From Methanobrevibacter ruminantium (lineage in GTDB: Archaea; Methanobacteriota; Methanobacteria; Methanobacteriales; Methanobacteriaceae), in the NCBI RefSeq assembly GCF_016294135.1, contig NZ_JAEDCO010000039.1, forward strand, positions 1 through 13,164: 13,164 nucleotides of DNA, read 5' to 3'. Positions 6,382-13,164 of the stretch are shown one piece after another. How positions within the stretch are numbered: position 1 is the stretch's first letter; the number at the start of each line of letters is the position of its first letter. The position numbers and the translations under genes are program-made. A model generated the notes under the pieces. That model saw only the letters and a list, made by a program, of their open reading frames with translations, did not search any database and was not told the origin of the DNA.

Positions 6382-8556
6382 CTATTCCTCTTCCTCTTTA
6401 TCCTTCTGACGCTTATAACCAACAAGCAACAACAGCAAAGCAACAATACAAATTAATCCTAATTGGAAATAATCTGAAGACTTGCTAACCACATTGTCAT
6501 GCTCATCAATCTCATAGGCATTAGGGTTAGCAGCACTGCTTCCACTATCACTAGGACTAGCGACACTAATGCTTGGAGAAGCATCTCCACCAACACCAGG
6601 AGCAGCATCATGATCAGAGCCTAAAACAGCATCACTATTAGAATCTGTTCCATTTCCTGAAACATCACCATCATGACTTCCATGACCATAGCCACGAGCA
6701 TTTCCGCTTCCACTATGAGAAGTACCATTGCCTTCATTATCAGTCCATCCAGAACCACCTGAATCTGGACGATAATAACTAGGAACTAGAATGCTTGGAA
6801 TCAAACCCTTATGATTCTTCAGCCAATCAGGCAAATCATCCGGATTTAAGGTATTCCTGAAAACACCATCAGTATTGTTACGGATAGTATTGTTGTAACC
6901 GGAACCAACTCGAACAGCACGATTTCCACTGGAAGTTTCGGAATTCAGCACATTATTTGCAATGATTGAATCAACAACCATAGAATCTGTGCCTGATAGG
7001 GAAACGGCATATCTGCCATTGGTTGTCACATTATTGTACTGGATATTGTATTTATGGTCTCCCTTAGTATTTTGGGAGTAGCTTATTCCATAAATATTGT
7101 TGGAACTGCTGTAATTTCCTATGTTGTTCACTATGATTGTATTGTTCCAGATTAGGTCATCTGAATCCTGAACCTCTATTCCTGCAACCAAAGCCCAATA
7201 GTGAGTGCTGGCATAACCAGTTACATTTATGAAATTGCTGATCATATAGTTCTGGGTCTGACCATAATAATTCATGGAATAGATTCCACAGTTAGGGCCG
7301 AAATTAGCAGTGGTCAGATTATTGTAGGCAATCATAACACCTTTGGAAGGACCATTTACTTGTATCGGATAGGCAGTTCCCATACCTGAACGACCACCGG
7401 TAGTTTTGATGTCAATCTTATTGTGGACTATAGTGACATTATTTGAGAAATACAAGTCGATTCCCTGCAAATAATTGTCCTTGCCGTTCTTGCTGTCGAA
7501 ATCCTCAACATGAATATCATTGCCTTCTATAGTTGAATTGCTGCAATCATAAATCACAAGAGTATCCAAGGTAGGATAGCTACTACCCCCGCCATTTACT
7601 GAGGAAAACACCTTATTATTTGAAAATGTCAAATTAGGAGAGGACTGTGCAACAAAAACGCCGACAGACTCCATGCTCACGCCTCCAAAAATATCAAAGG
7701 CATAATTAACGGCACGCAAAGGAAGGGATGAATTTATATTATTCCCATAAACCATGGCATTTTCCACCTGGTCTATGAAAATGCAATAATCCCAACCGCC
7801 ACGCAGATTGTTTCCAACAAAGTTGATGGTGCTGTTTGCAAGAGTGAAATTCTCTATCTTGTCTCCATCACTGCCTTCAGCATAAACGCAGAAGCCAGTA
7901 GTAGTCTCTGGAACAGAATAATCCATAGTGCAGTTATAGATAGTGCAGTTGTCACCAAGGACAAGGATTCCTGCATTGTCATTGTCGCCAAATTCACGAT
8001 TCCATACGAAATTAAGCCCAGCAAGCATTATATTGTTGGACTCAAGACAGAATACAGTGTCCTTCAACAATGAATTGTTTCCGATAATGGTGACATTGGA
8101 AGACTTGATATCCAATATTCCCTTATCGTTGAATTCTCCATTGAAGACCAATATTGAATCGGCATAATCATCCTTTAAAAAGCCATCGGCAAAGAAGGAA
8201 TCCAAATTATCACTATCCACATAATAAACGGAATCAAGAGAATCCTTCAATGAGGATTTGCCATTGCCCGTGCTTTTTAATGATGATTTGGAATCGGCAC
8301 CATTTGAAGAAGAATCAGAACACAAAACCATTTTTTCATTATCTTCAACACTTTCATCACCCAATCCTAAAACAGGATTATCATCTGCAAGATAATCTAA
8401 TGAAGGATTATCAAGACTGCTGCCCGTATCAATGATCTCCTCATCAATTGTAGATGATATGTAATCGTCAGCATTATCTGCAGAAACAGAAGAGATGCTG
8501 ACTAATAAGATTAAAAATATTGAAAATAATAAAACCATTTTATTCGCTTTTTGCAT
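6382..8556 (-). CDS. Membrane-anchored beta-helix adhesin-like protein (724 aa)
   Basis: A secreted surface protein. Residues 1-27 form a signal peptide (MQKANKMVLLFSIFLILLVS, then SVSA-D). An acidic serine-rich stretch follows, then about 450 residues of parallel beta-helix (PbH1/NosD-like) repeats rich in N-x-S/T sequons, with phrases such as NNTIIVNNIGN and IEGNDIHVEDFD. A Gly/Ser/Asp/His low-complexity stalk precedes one C-terminal membrane helix (FQLGLICIVALLLLLVG, about residues 697-714) and a charged tail KRQKDKEEEE. It belongs to the adhesin-like proteins of Methanobrevibacter, thought to bind carbohydrates or neighbouring cells; the ligand cannot be told. The ATG at 8554-8556 was chosen because AGAGGA lies just upstream and the signal peptide then begins properly; an upstream TTG at 8610 has no clear ribosome-binding site. 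Confidence 0.88.
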   Translation of the reverse strand: MQKANKMVLLFSIFLILLVSISSVSADNADDYISSTIDEEIIDTGSSLDNPSLDYLADDNPVLGLGDESVEDNEKMVLCSDSSSNGADSKSSLKSTGNGKSSLKDSLDSVYYVDSDNLDSFFADGFLKDDYADSILVFNGEFNDKGILDIKSSNVTIIGNNSLLKDTVFCLESNNIMLAGLNFVWNREFGDNDNAGILVLGDNCTIYNCTMDYSVPETTTGFCVYAEGSDGDKIENFTLANSTINFVGNNLRGGWDYCIFIDQVENAMVYGNNINSSLPLRAVNYAFDIFGGVSMESVGVFVAQSSPNLTFSNNKVFSSVNGGGSSYPTLDTLVIYDCSNSTIEGNDIHVEDFDSKNGKDNYLQGIDLYFSNNVTIVHNKIDIKTTGGRSGMGTAYPIQVNGPSKGVMIAYNNLTTANFGPNCGIYSMNYYGQTQNYMISNFINVTGYASTHYWALVAGIEVQDSDDLIWNNTIIVNNIGNYSSSNNIYGISYSQNTKGDHKYNIQYNNVTTNGRYAVSLSGTDSMVVDSIIANNVLNSETSSGNRAVRVGSGYNNTIRNNTDGVFRNTLNPDDLPDWLKNHKGLIPSILVPSYYRPDSGGSGWTDNEGNGTSHSGSGNARGYGHGSHDGDVSGNGTDSNSDAVLGSDHDAAPGVGGDASPSISVASPSDSGSSAANPNAYEIDEHDNVVSKSSDYFQLGLICIVALLLLLVGYKRQKDKEEEE

Positions 8557-8580
8557 TAGATTTTCCTCTAACTTATCTTT

Positions 8581-8604
8581 AAAAAGCTTTTCATTAAGCT
8601 TTTT
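8581..8604 (-). repeat. Hairpin in the leader of the 724-aa adhesin
   Basis: AAAAAGCTT (8581-8589) and AAGCTTTTT (8596-8604) pair perfectly over a 6-nt loop. It lies about 25 nt upstream of the chosen start and just ahead of the ribosome-binding site, so it would be part of the mRNA leader. Confidence 0.4.
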
Positions 8605-8608
8605 TTTC

Positions 8609-8673
8609 AAATAAATTTTTTCTATGACAAAAAAATTTATTTATTATTCCAACTTGAATATGGATTGGAATAA
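8609..8673. repeat. Two adjacent inverted repeats upstream of the 724-aa adhesin
   Basis: The first is a 13-bp perfect inverted repeat (AAATAAATTTTTT 8609-8621 with 8630-8642, 8-nt centre). The second is a 9-bp perfect repeat (TTATTCCAA 8644-8652 with 8665-8673, 12-nt centre). Both lie between the terminator of the upstream adhesin gene and this gene, where its promoter and any operator should be. No strong BRE/TATA stands out here. Confidence 0.45.
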
Positions 8674-8691
8674 GAAATAAATTCTCTATGT

Positions 8692-8740
8692 ATAAAAAAA
8701 TTAAAAATAAGAAGAAAAAAGTGTTAATCTTTTTCTTCTT
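8692..8740 (-). terminator. Terminator after the 1032-aa adhesin gene
   Basis: AAGAAGAAAAA (8709-8719) pairs over 11 bp with 8730-8740. Read leftward, the hairpin starts 13 nt after the adhesin stop codon and is followed by ATTTTTAATTTTTTTA, a strong U-tract. This probably separates the two adhesin transcripts. Confidence 0.6.
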
Positions 8741-8753
8741 AAAAAATATTTAC

Positions 8754-11700
8754 TTATTTTTTCACAACAATTTTGACTTTTTTGGTAGCTGCTTTGAAGT
8801 ATTTGCTTCCTGCGAATTTGACAGTTCCGGTGTAGGTTCCTTTTTTGGTCAATTTGACTTTGAAGGTTGCTACTCCTTTGCTGTTGGTTTTTGCAGTGTA
8901 GGTTTTCTTGCCTATTTTAAGGGTAAGTTTAACCTTTTTCAATACTTTTCCTTTGTTGTTCTTAAGGGTTGCAGTTACCTTTTTGGTTTTTGCTTTGACT
9001 TTGAAAGTCTTTTTAGCAGCGGTTAATTTTGGAGCTGCCTTTTTGACTGTGACTTTAGCGCTGAGACTGGATGCCTTGTAATCATTGTCTCCTGCAAATT
9101 TGATTGTTGCAGTGTATGTTTTTGGTACAAGGGTGTTTACAGCAACGCTTACTTGTCCTTTAGAATTGGTTTTCAAGGTTTTGCTAATAGTTCCTACTTT
9201 TACAGTGACTTTCTTGTTAGCCAATACTTTGCCATTTGCATCCTTAAGTGTGATCACTAATTTTTTAGCAACGTTGTAGGTAGCGGTCACTTTAGGTGCA
9301 GTGAGCTTGGTTGCAACTTTAGTTGGAGCTGCAGGAGTGTCGTTAGTGCCATTGGTTGCAGGCTCTTCAGTGAAGTTAAAGGTATTAGTGCCAGTGATAG
9401 GATTGAATGATTCGTTTCCTTCATAGCTTACAGCAATAGTAACTTCACCGGTCAAACCAGTGATGGTGAATTTACCGTCTTCACCAGTAACATCAGTTTG
9501 CTCTTCACCACCATTAACAGTATATTTAACAGTAGCACCAGCAATAGGAGCAGAACTGTTATCAGTTAAAGCAATAACAACAACACCTTTCTCACTAGAA
9601 CTAATGTCAACAGCACTGTCAACAGCAACAACTTTAAGTTTTGTAGCGTTTAAGTAATTGTGAGCATAGTCATCTACCATAGCAATGTCAGTTGTAGCAT
9701 CAAAGTCATAATCACAATTTTCAATAGCACAGTAATCAGCTATCTCAACATTTCCAGGAATATCAACTACACCTTTAACATTACAGTTGGTAAATTTACA
9801 ATCATATAAGTAAATACCATCTTGATCAATAAAGTCACCATTTTTACTAACAATGGAATCAGCAACAATATTATCAAAAGTACAATTAGTTAAAACAACT
9901 TTACCATATTTATAAACAGTAAATATTGAATTTGCAATATTAGCATCTTTAAATTCACAATTATCAAAAGTAAAATTATATGTAACACCAAATGGTGTTT
10001 CATCCAAATGCTCAATTTCAGCTATGCCTTTTGAAATGTTTATATCTGAATTAACAAAACTACAATTTATAAAGTTGGAATTCATTGTAAAATCTGCAGA
10101 ATTAATAGTTAAGTTAATAAAAGTCAATACTGTTTCAGGAACCCTAATAGATGTAACTATGGTCTTAAATAAAGTACATACAACATGATCTCCTTGACCT
10201 ACGAAAGTTATATTTACGCCATTATTCTTACATTTTTTAAATTCATAGGTCCCATCTGCAAGATAAATAACACCATTAATCTGATTATTGATTAATTGAT
10301 TATATGCTGCTTTTAATTCATCGGTATTTGTTACATATATCTCACTTGATGGTTCATCTCCCAGAATATTTTTTGAGGAAAATTTAAGAATATTTTGGGA
10401 ATTTATTAATTCTCCAGATGAAATGAGGTTATTTGAATTCACAGGACTATTAAATATGTTATTGGTACCTAAATTAGTTTGGTAGCAGTTAGTGAAGTTA
10501 TTAAATGAAAATGTGTAATTTCCAGTAAGTTCAACTGTATCTGAAGTAGTTAAAGTATGATTGATAAATGTATTGTTACAGACTATTACTTTAGGTATTC
10601 CTTCAGTAATGTTACCTTCTGGGCTGATATAACCTTGACTGTATGCTGCTATTGCTTGACCATTTTTAGCTACATTGTGGATAAAAGTGGAACCACAAAC
10701 TTTTAATATTCCATTGTTCATTGCGGAAATTGCACCACCAGTTCCAGTTGATGGAGTTTCGTTAGTATGGCCACATAAGTTTTCATTTTCTTCAAAAGTA
10801 CAATTACAAATGGTAATATTATAAGCAGATCCCCAGTTAGAACATCCAATTGCTCCACCACCAGCACTAGTATGACATTTGTTTTCTTTAAAGATAGAAT
10901 TACATACGACTAATTTGCTGTATGTATATAATGCTCCACCATTCCAACCTGCCACATTTCCAGTGAAGTTAGTATTATTAATGTAAGTTTGAGCATTGCT
11001 ATGAGTATGAATTGCTCCTGCCCACCAACCAGCGGAATTATTAATAAATTCAGAATTATTTACATATAAAATTCCACAGTTGTTAATTACACCAGGTTCT
11101 ACAGTAGCAGAGTTATTGATGAATTTACAATCATCAACATACATTATAACATCAGTAACAGTTCCAGAATTATAATTACTTACAACACCATAGCCTGCAG
11201 AAGAATTTGTGATATTACAACCAATAAGGCTCATGGTACCATATGTATTATAAACTACGGAATTATGGCCAGTTGCGGCAGTAATGTTGTAAAAGCTACA
11301 ATTCTCAAACACATTAGTGCCTGCTAACTCAAGAAGATTATTAACATTCATATTTTTAAATTTAACATTTCTGAAAGTAATTGTTAAATCATTATCAGTA
11401 TTTAAAAAAGGAACTCCATTATAAGTACCAGTAATGTAACTATTATCAGTACCAATAATAGTAGCACTATTCTCAAAATCAATTTGGCTATTTGCATTAT
11501 AAATAGTGCCATTTAATGTAATTTCTTTAGAACCAGAAGATTCACATTGAGTTTGTAACTCTGCCCAGTTAGATGCATTAACTTCAGTTCCTCTATTTAA
11601 TTCATTATTTTGTTTATTAAATTCAACAGCATTTGTATCCTCATTAATCCCTTCTACAGTTGTATCATCAGAAACAGCCAATCCAGTTTCATCCATTGTA

Positions 11701-11852
11701 CTGGAATCACTTATTTCCTCTTGGACTGCATCTACAGCAACATCATCAACAGAATCACTTACGATATCTGTTGAGATGTCTTCTGTTGCACTTGCAGTTC
11801 CCATAATACAGCATAGAAGAACTAAGCATATCGCAATATATTTTATTTTCAA
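8754..11852 (-). CDS. Secreted adhesin-like protein with beta-helix and Ig-like domains (1032 aa)
   Basis: A large cell-surface protein. Signal peptide at residues 1-23 (KYIAICLVLLCCIMGTASA), then an acidic Asp/Glu/Ser region to about 90. Residues about 95-470 carry polymorphic-membrane-protein-like repeats (FINNSA, NNTNFTGN, GGAI, GGAL), and a second beta-helix stretch runs to about 740. Three Ig-like domains follow (about 750-830, 844-939, 940-1032), the last two sharing KTNSKG and KFAG-x3-(Y/F)KA. There is no C-terminal membrane helix; the last 93 residues hold 31 lysines and no Asp or Glu, suggesting ionic attachment to the wall. The TTG start (11850-11852) has GGTG 6 nt upstream (GGTGATTTATTG). 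The promoter appears to lie in an invertible segment about 125 bp upstream, so expression may be phase variable. Ligand unknown. Confidence 0.9.
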   Translation of the reverse strand: MKIKYIAICLVLLCCIMGTASATEDISTDIVSDSVDDVAVDAVQEEISDSSTMDETGLAVSDDTTVEGINEDTNAVEFNKQNNELNRGTEVNASNWAELQTQCESSGSKEITLNGTIYNANSQIDFENSATIIGTDNSYITGTYNGVPFLNTDNDLTITFRNVKFKNMNVNNLLELAGTNVFENCSFYNITAATGHNSVVYNTYGTMSLIGCNITNSSAGYGVVSNYNSGTVTDVIMYVDDCKFINNSATVEPGVINNCGILYVNNSEFINNSAGWWAGAIHTHSNAQTYINNTNFTGNVAGWNGGALYTYSKLVVCNSIFKENKCHTSAGGGAIGCSNWGSAYNITICNCTFEENENLCGHTNETPSTGTGGAISAMNNGILKVCGSTFIHNVAKNGQAIAAYSQGYISPEGNITEGIPKVIVCNNTFINHTLTTSDTVELTGNYTFSFNNFTNCYQTNLGTNNIFNSPVNSNNLISSGELINSQNILKFSSKNILGDEPSSEIYVTNTDELKAAYNQLINNQINGVIYLADGTYEFKKCKNNGVNITFVGQGDHVVCTLFKTIVTSIRVPETVLTFINLTINSADFTMNSNFINCSFVNSDINISKGIAEIEHLDETPFGVTYNFTFDNCEFKDANIANSIFTVYKYGKVVLTNCTFDNIVADSIVSKNGDFIDQDGIYLYDCKFTNCNVKGVVDIPGNVEIADYCAIENCDYDFDATTDIAMVDDYAHNYLNATKLKVVAVDSAVDISSSEKGVVVIALTDNSSAPIAGATVKYTVNGGEEQTDVTGEDGKFTITGLTGEVTIAVSYEGNESFNPITGTNTFNFTEEPATNGTNDTPAAPTKVATKLTAPKVTATYNVAKKLVITLKDANGKVLANKKVTVKVGTISKTLKTNSKGQVSVAVNTLVPKTYTATIKFAGDNDYKASSLSAKVTVKKAAPKLTAAKKTFKVKAKTKKVTATLKNNKGKVLKKVKLTLKIGKKTYTAKTNSKGVATFKVKLTKKGTYTGTVKFAGSKYFKAATKKVKIVVKK

Positions 11853-11945
11853 TAAATCACCTTCTTTAATTACATATCAACCCTTTTATCTATGAAAAGA
11901 GCAAATACAGTTTTTAATAAATTCTCACAATAAAACATGAAAAAA

Positions 11946-11974
11946 TTTACAGTTCTTTATGAAAGAACTGTGAA
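11946..11974 (+). repeat. Recombination-type site 1 (centre ATG), proximal to the adhesin
   Basis: Core 11949-11971: arm ACAGTTCTTT, centre ATG, arm AAAGAACTGT. The arms are perfectly complementary over 10 bp. Read on the opposite strand, the core is identical to the core at 12301-12323. With flanks the match is 28 of 29 bases. The size and the two-arm form fit a tyrosine recombinase core site. The predicted adhesin transcription start falls inside it. As RNA it would also form a 10-bp hairpin. Confidence 0.75.
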
Positions 11975-11977
11975 AAA

Positions 11978-11991
11978 ATATATAAATTTTC
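11978..11991 (-). promoter_or_regulatory. Adhesin promoter (BRE plus TATA) at the edge of the invertible segment
   Basis: On the minus strand the sequence reads GAAAAT followed by TTATATAT. The first fits the archaeal BRE pattern (RNWAAW) exactly and the second is a good TATA box. Initiation about 25 nt downstream would fall near 11956, inside site 1, giving a leader of about 100 nt to the TTG start of the 1032-aa adhesin. In the orientation given here the adhesin should therefore be ON. Confidence 0.6.
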
Positions 11992-12060
11992 ATGTTATTG
12001 GATAAAAACCTATTAAAATTTCGTCAAAAATTCAATTTAAATAAAAATTACTCCAATAAT

Positions 12061-12088
12061 CTTGATAAATTAATTAAAATTTATCAAG
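12061..12088. repeat. 11-bp hairpin within the invertible segment
   Basis: CTTGATAAATT (12061-12071) and AATTTATCAAG (12078-12088) are perfect reverse complements over a 6-nt loop. It may be an operator or a structure that blocks read-through; neither flank has a clean U-tract. Confidence 0.45.
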
Positions 12089-12136
12089 CTAGATTAACGA
12101 TTATTAAAATAAATTTTATTAATACAATCTATATTA

Positions 12137-12150
12137 GGTAAATTATATAA
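12137..12150 (+). promoter_or_regulatory. Opposite-facing promoter-like element in the invertible segment
   Basis: GGTAAA followed by TTATATAA on the plus strand fits BRE (RNWAAW) plus TATA. It would start transcription near 12175, running through site 2 and then antisense to the recombinase gene. After inversion it would face the adhesin with a leader longer than 200 nt. A further TATAAAA-like sequence without a good BRE lies at 12287-12293. Confidence 0.4.
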
Positions 12151-12297
12151 ATCTTTTGATAAGATTTTTAATTTTAAATAATATCTAAAAATACCCGGTT
12201 GGTAATTTAAAGGCCCAATAATGATTTTTTCTTAAAATTGTTCCTTCTTTAAGATCCAGTTAGGGTTAAAAAGATTGTTCTATATGTATAAAACAAG

Positions 12298-12326
12298 TTT
12301 ACAGTTCTTTCATAAAGAACTGTAAA
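12298..12326 (-). repeat. Recombination-type site 2 (centre CAT), proximal to the recombinase gene
   Basis: Core 12301-12323: arm ACAGTTCTTT, centre CAT on the plus strand, arm AAAGAACTGT. It is the exact reverse complement of the site 1 core, so the asymmetric centre defines an inverted pair. It ends 30 bp before the recombinase stop codon. Confidence 0.75.
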
Positions 12327-12353
12327 AACCATCACACCATAAAATAATTCCAC

Positions 12354-13164
12354 TTAAATCCTAAAGTCTTTTCCATCCAAAGAAAAATTTATCACAATGT
12401 TGATTTCCTGTTTTTCAATAATCACACAATCATCCTCTTTTTCACACTCCCCAATCCAATCATCAAAGACCATCACATTATGCATAGCACCCATATAAAT
12501 CTCCTTCAGCTTGATGGGATTTGTCTTCATATACGCCTCACGAACCTTTGACTTTCCTCTTCCCTGCAGCTCATCAACAATATCCGCACTGAGTCCTATA
12601 TTGCTTGCATGAAACTTACGCAGAGCATGAGACCTAAAAAACCGGTACCTTCCTACAAATCCCATATTAAGCTTATCATTCACATTCTTGAAACTATAGA
12701 TCAATGAACTGTCAGTAAAAGTCAAAAAGCCTATCATCCAATGACAATCCCTTTCTTGAAATCAGATACTTCACAATATGATGACTTGCTTCAGGAGAGC
12801 AAAATGCATAATAGAACTTATTGGTCTTTATCCTCTTAAGATAAAATGCAGGAACAATATCCCTCCTACCAACCAAACAAGATAAAACATCATCAATTGA
12901 ACCTCCATCATGATACTCATCACTTGCCTTTACAAAATCACCGACAGTAAGGGAAAGGGTTTCTGCCTTGGCACAGCCACTGCTTGAAATGAAAAGAACA
13001 AGCGCCCTAAAAGCATTAGAGGAAATGGAACAGACCTTCCTGATGTCACCTCTTGCAGGCAAGTCATAATATGAGGATAGATACTCCTTATCAAACTTAA
13101 TGTCATTCAAATAGGGCAATTCAATTTCAAAATGCCTATAGAATGTCTTGATTCTGGAAAAATA
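12354..13164 (-). pseudogene. Tyrosine recombinase/integrase, frameshifted and 5'-truncated by the window edge
   Basis: The reading frame is open to the right edge (FSRIKTFYRHFEIELPYLND precedes the first TTG at 13119), so the N-terminal core-binding domain starts outside the window. The catalytic domain shows SSSGCAKAETLSLTVGDF, KRIKTNKFYYAFCSPEA, then SHALRKFHAS (the HxxR box) and LQGRGKSKVREAYMK with the likely nucleophile Tyr 9 residues after GR. The first frame stops at 12712, but homology resumes in the other frame (12737 leftward) to a normal C-terminus at 12354. One extra base, most simply in the T5 run of GGCTTTTTGAC (about 12724-12728), explains it. The usual first catalytic Arg position reads Ala-Lys, and the His/Trp position reads Arg. 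Its 3' end lies beside site 2, so it is the natural candidate to invert the adjacent segment. It may be a pseudogene, a sequencing error or a programmed shift. Confidence 0.8.

Larger units (their letters stand above)
11934..11996. repeat. Outer inverted arms around site 1
   Basis: AACATGAAAAAATTT (11934-11948) is nearly the reverse complement of AAATTTTCATGTT (11984-11996), differing by two A/T in the run. The left arm abuts the core; the right arm is 12 bp away. Site 2 has no such arms. It may be accessory protein binding or a longer hairpin. Confidence 0.4.
11975..12297. other. Predicted invertible DNA segment (promoter inverton)
   Basis: About 323 bp of very AT-rich DNA without a gene, bounded by two oppositely oriented copies of the same 29-bp site, 96 bp or so upstream of an adhesin gene and 30 bp from the end of a tyrosine recombinase gene. 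It carries a BRE/TATA pair directed at the adhesin and another directed away. Inversion between the sites would swap which end faces the adhesin. An 11-bp hairpin (12061-12088) lies inside. Inversion itself is inferred, not shown by a single sequence. Confidence 0.65.

Noticed and set aside
8557..8610. Longer start (TTG 8610) for the 724-aa adhesin
   Set aside because: It would put 18 charged residues before the signal peptide and has no clear ribosome-binding site.
9553..9560. AGAACTGT inside the adhesin gene as a third recombination site
   Set aside because: Only 8 bp match and there is no second arm, so chance is enough.
8688..9657. Plus-strand open frames opposite the large adhesin
   Set aside because: They are complements of the Lys-rich repeat coding region (Phe/Leu/Ser-rich) without a ribosome-binding site or homology.
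11949..12323. Reading the two 23-bp dyads as ordinary terminators
   Set aside because: Each can form a 10-bp hairpin, and site 1 has a T-run to its left. But site 2 has no U-tract after it on the recombinase transcript, the pair is identical to the base across asymmetric centres, and site 1 lies between the adhesin promoter and gene. A recombination pair explains this better, though an attenuator at site 1 remains possible.
11949..12323. A MITE or small insertion element with terminal inverted repeats
   Set aside because: No target-site duplication is visible outside the repeats, and each end is itself a dyad, which fits recombinase core sites rather than transposon ends.
1..13164. CRISPR array, tRNA or rRNA
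   Set aside because: No regularly spaced repeats with spacers and no cloverleaf or rRNA signature were seen on either strand.

Overview
The window looks like a piece of a Methanobrevibacter-type genome (order Methanobacteriales, a gut or rumen methanogenic archaeon). It is strongly AT-rich. It carries archaeal ribosomal proteins in the gene order L7Ae-S28e-L24e-Ndk-aIF5B-S6e, an HMf-type archaeal histone, and large beta-helix adhesin-like proteins of the sort that are abundant in Methanobrevibacter. Every gene I can support lies on the minus strand, so the story runs from right to left.

Translation block (about 131-3852): rpl7ae, rps28e, rpl24e and ndk are tightly packed (rpl24e and ndk overlap by 4 nt), followed by infB (aIF5B) and rps6e. 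A clear hairpin plus U-tract terminator lies downstream of rps6e. A 595-bp AT-rich gap with several hairpins but no gene separates this block from a single histone gene (4484-4681). Next comes a two-gene ExbB/MotA-like plus DUF2149 membrane operon (5023-6007).

Surface-protein block (6382-11852): two very different secreted beta-helix proteins stand side by side. One (724 aa) is held by a C-terminal membrane helix. The other (1032 aa) has no C-terminal membrane helix and ends in Ig-like domains, the last being extremely lysine-rich with no acidic residues.

Recombinase and switch (11853-13164): upstream of the 1032-aa adhesin lies a 501-bp non-coding region bounded on the far side by a tyrosine recombinase gene. 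That gene is frameshifted once and cut by the window edge. Two copies of a 23-bp site occur in exactly inverted orientation at 11949-11971 and 12301-12323 and enclose about 330 bp. The enclosed segment carries a good archaeal BRE/TATA promoter pointed at the adhesin and a second promoter-like element pointed the other way. The layout of recombinase, inverted sites, invertible promoter segment and adhesin is that of a phase-variation switch (inverton), here in an archaeon. This is the most interesting system in the window. The present orientation is predicted to be ON for the adhesin, and the frameshift may mean the switch is locked, is itself regulated, or depends on a recombinase elsewhere.
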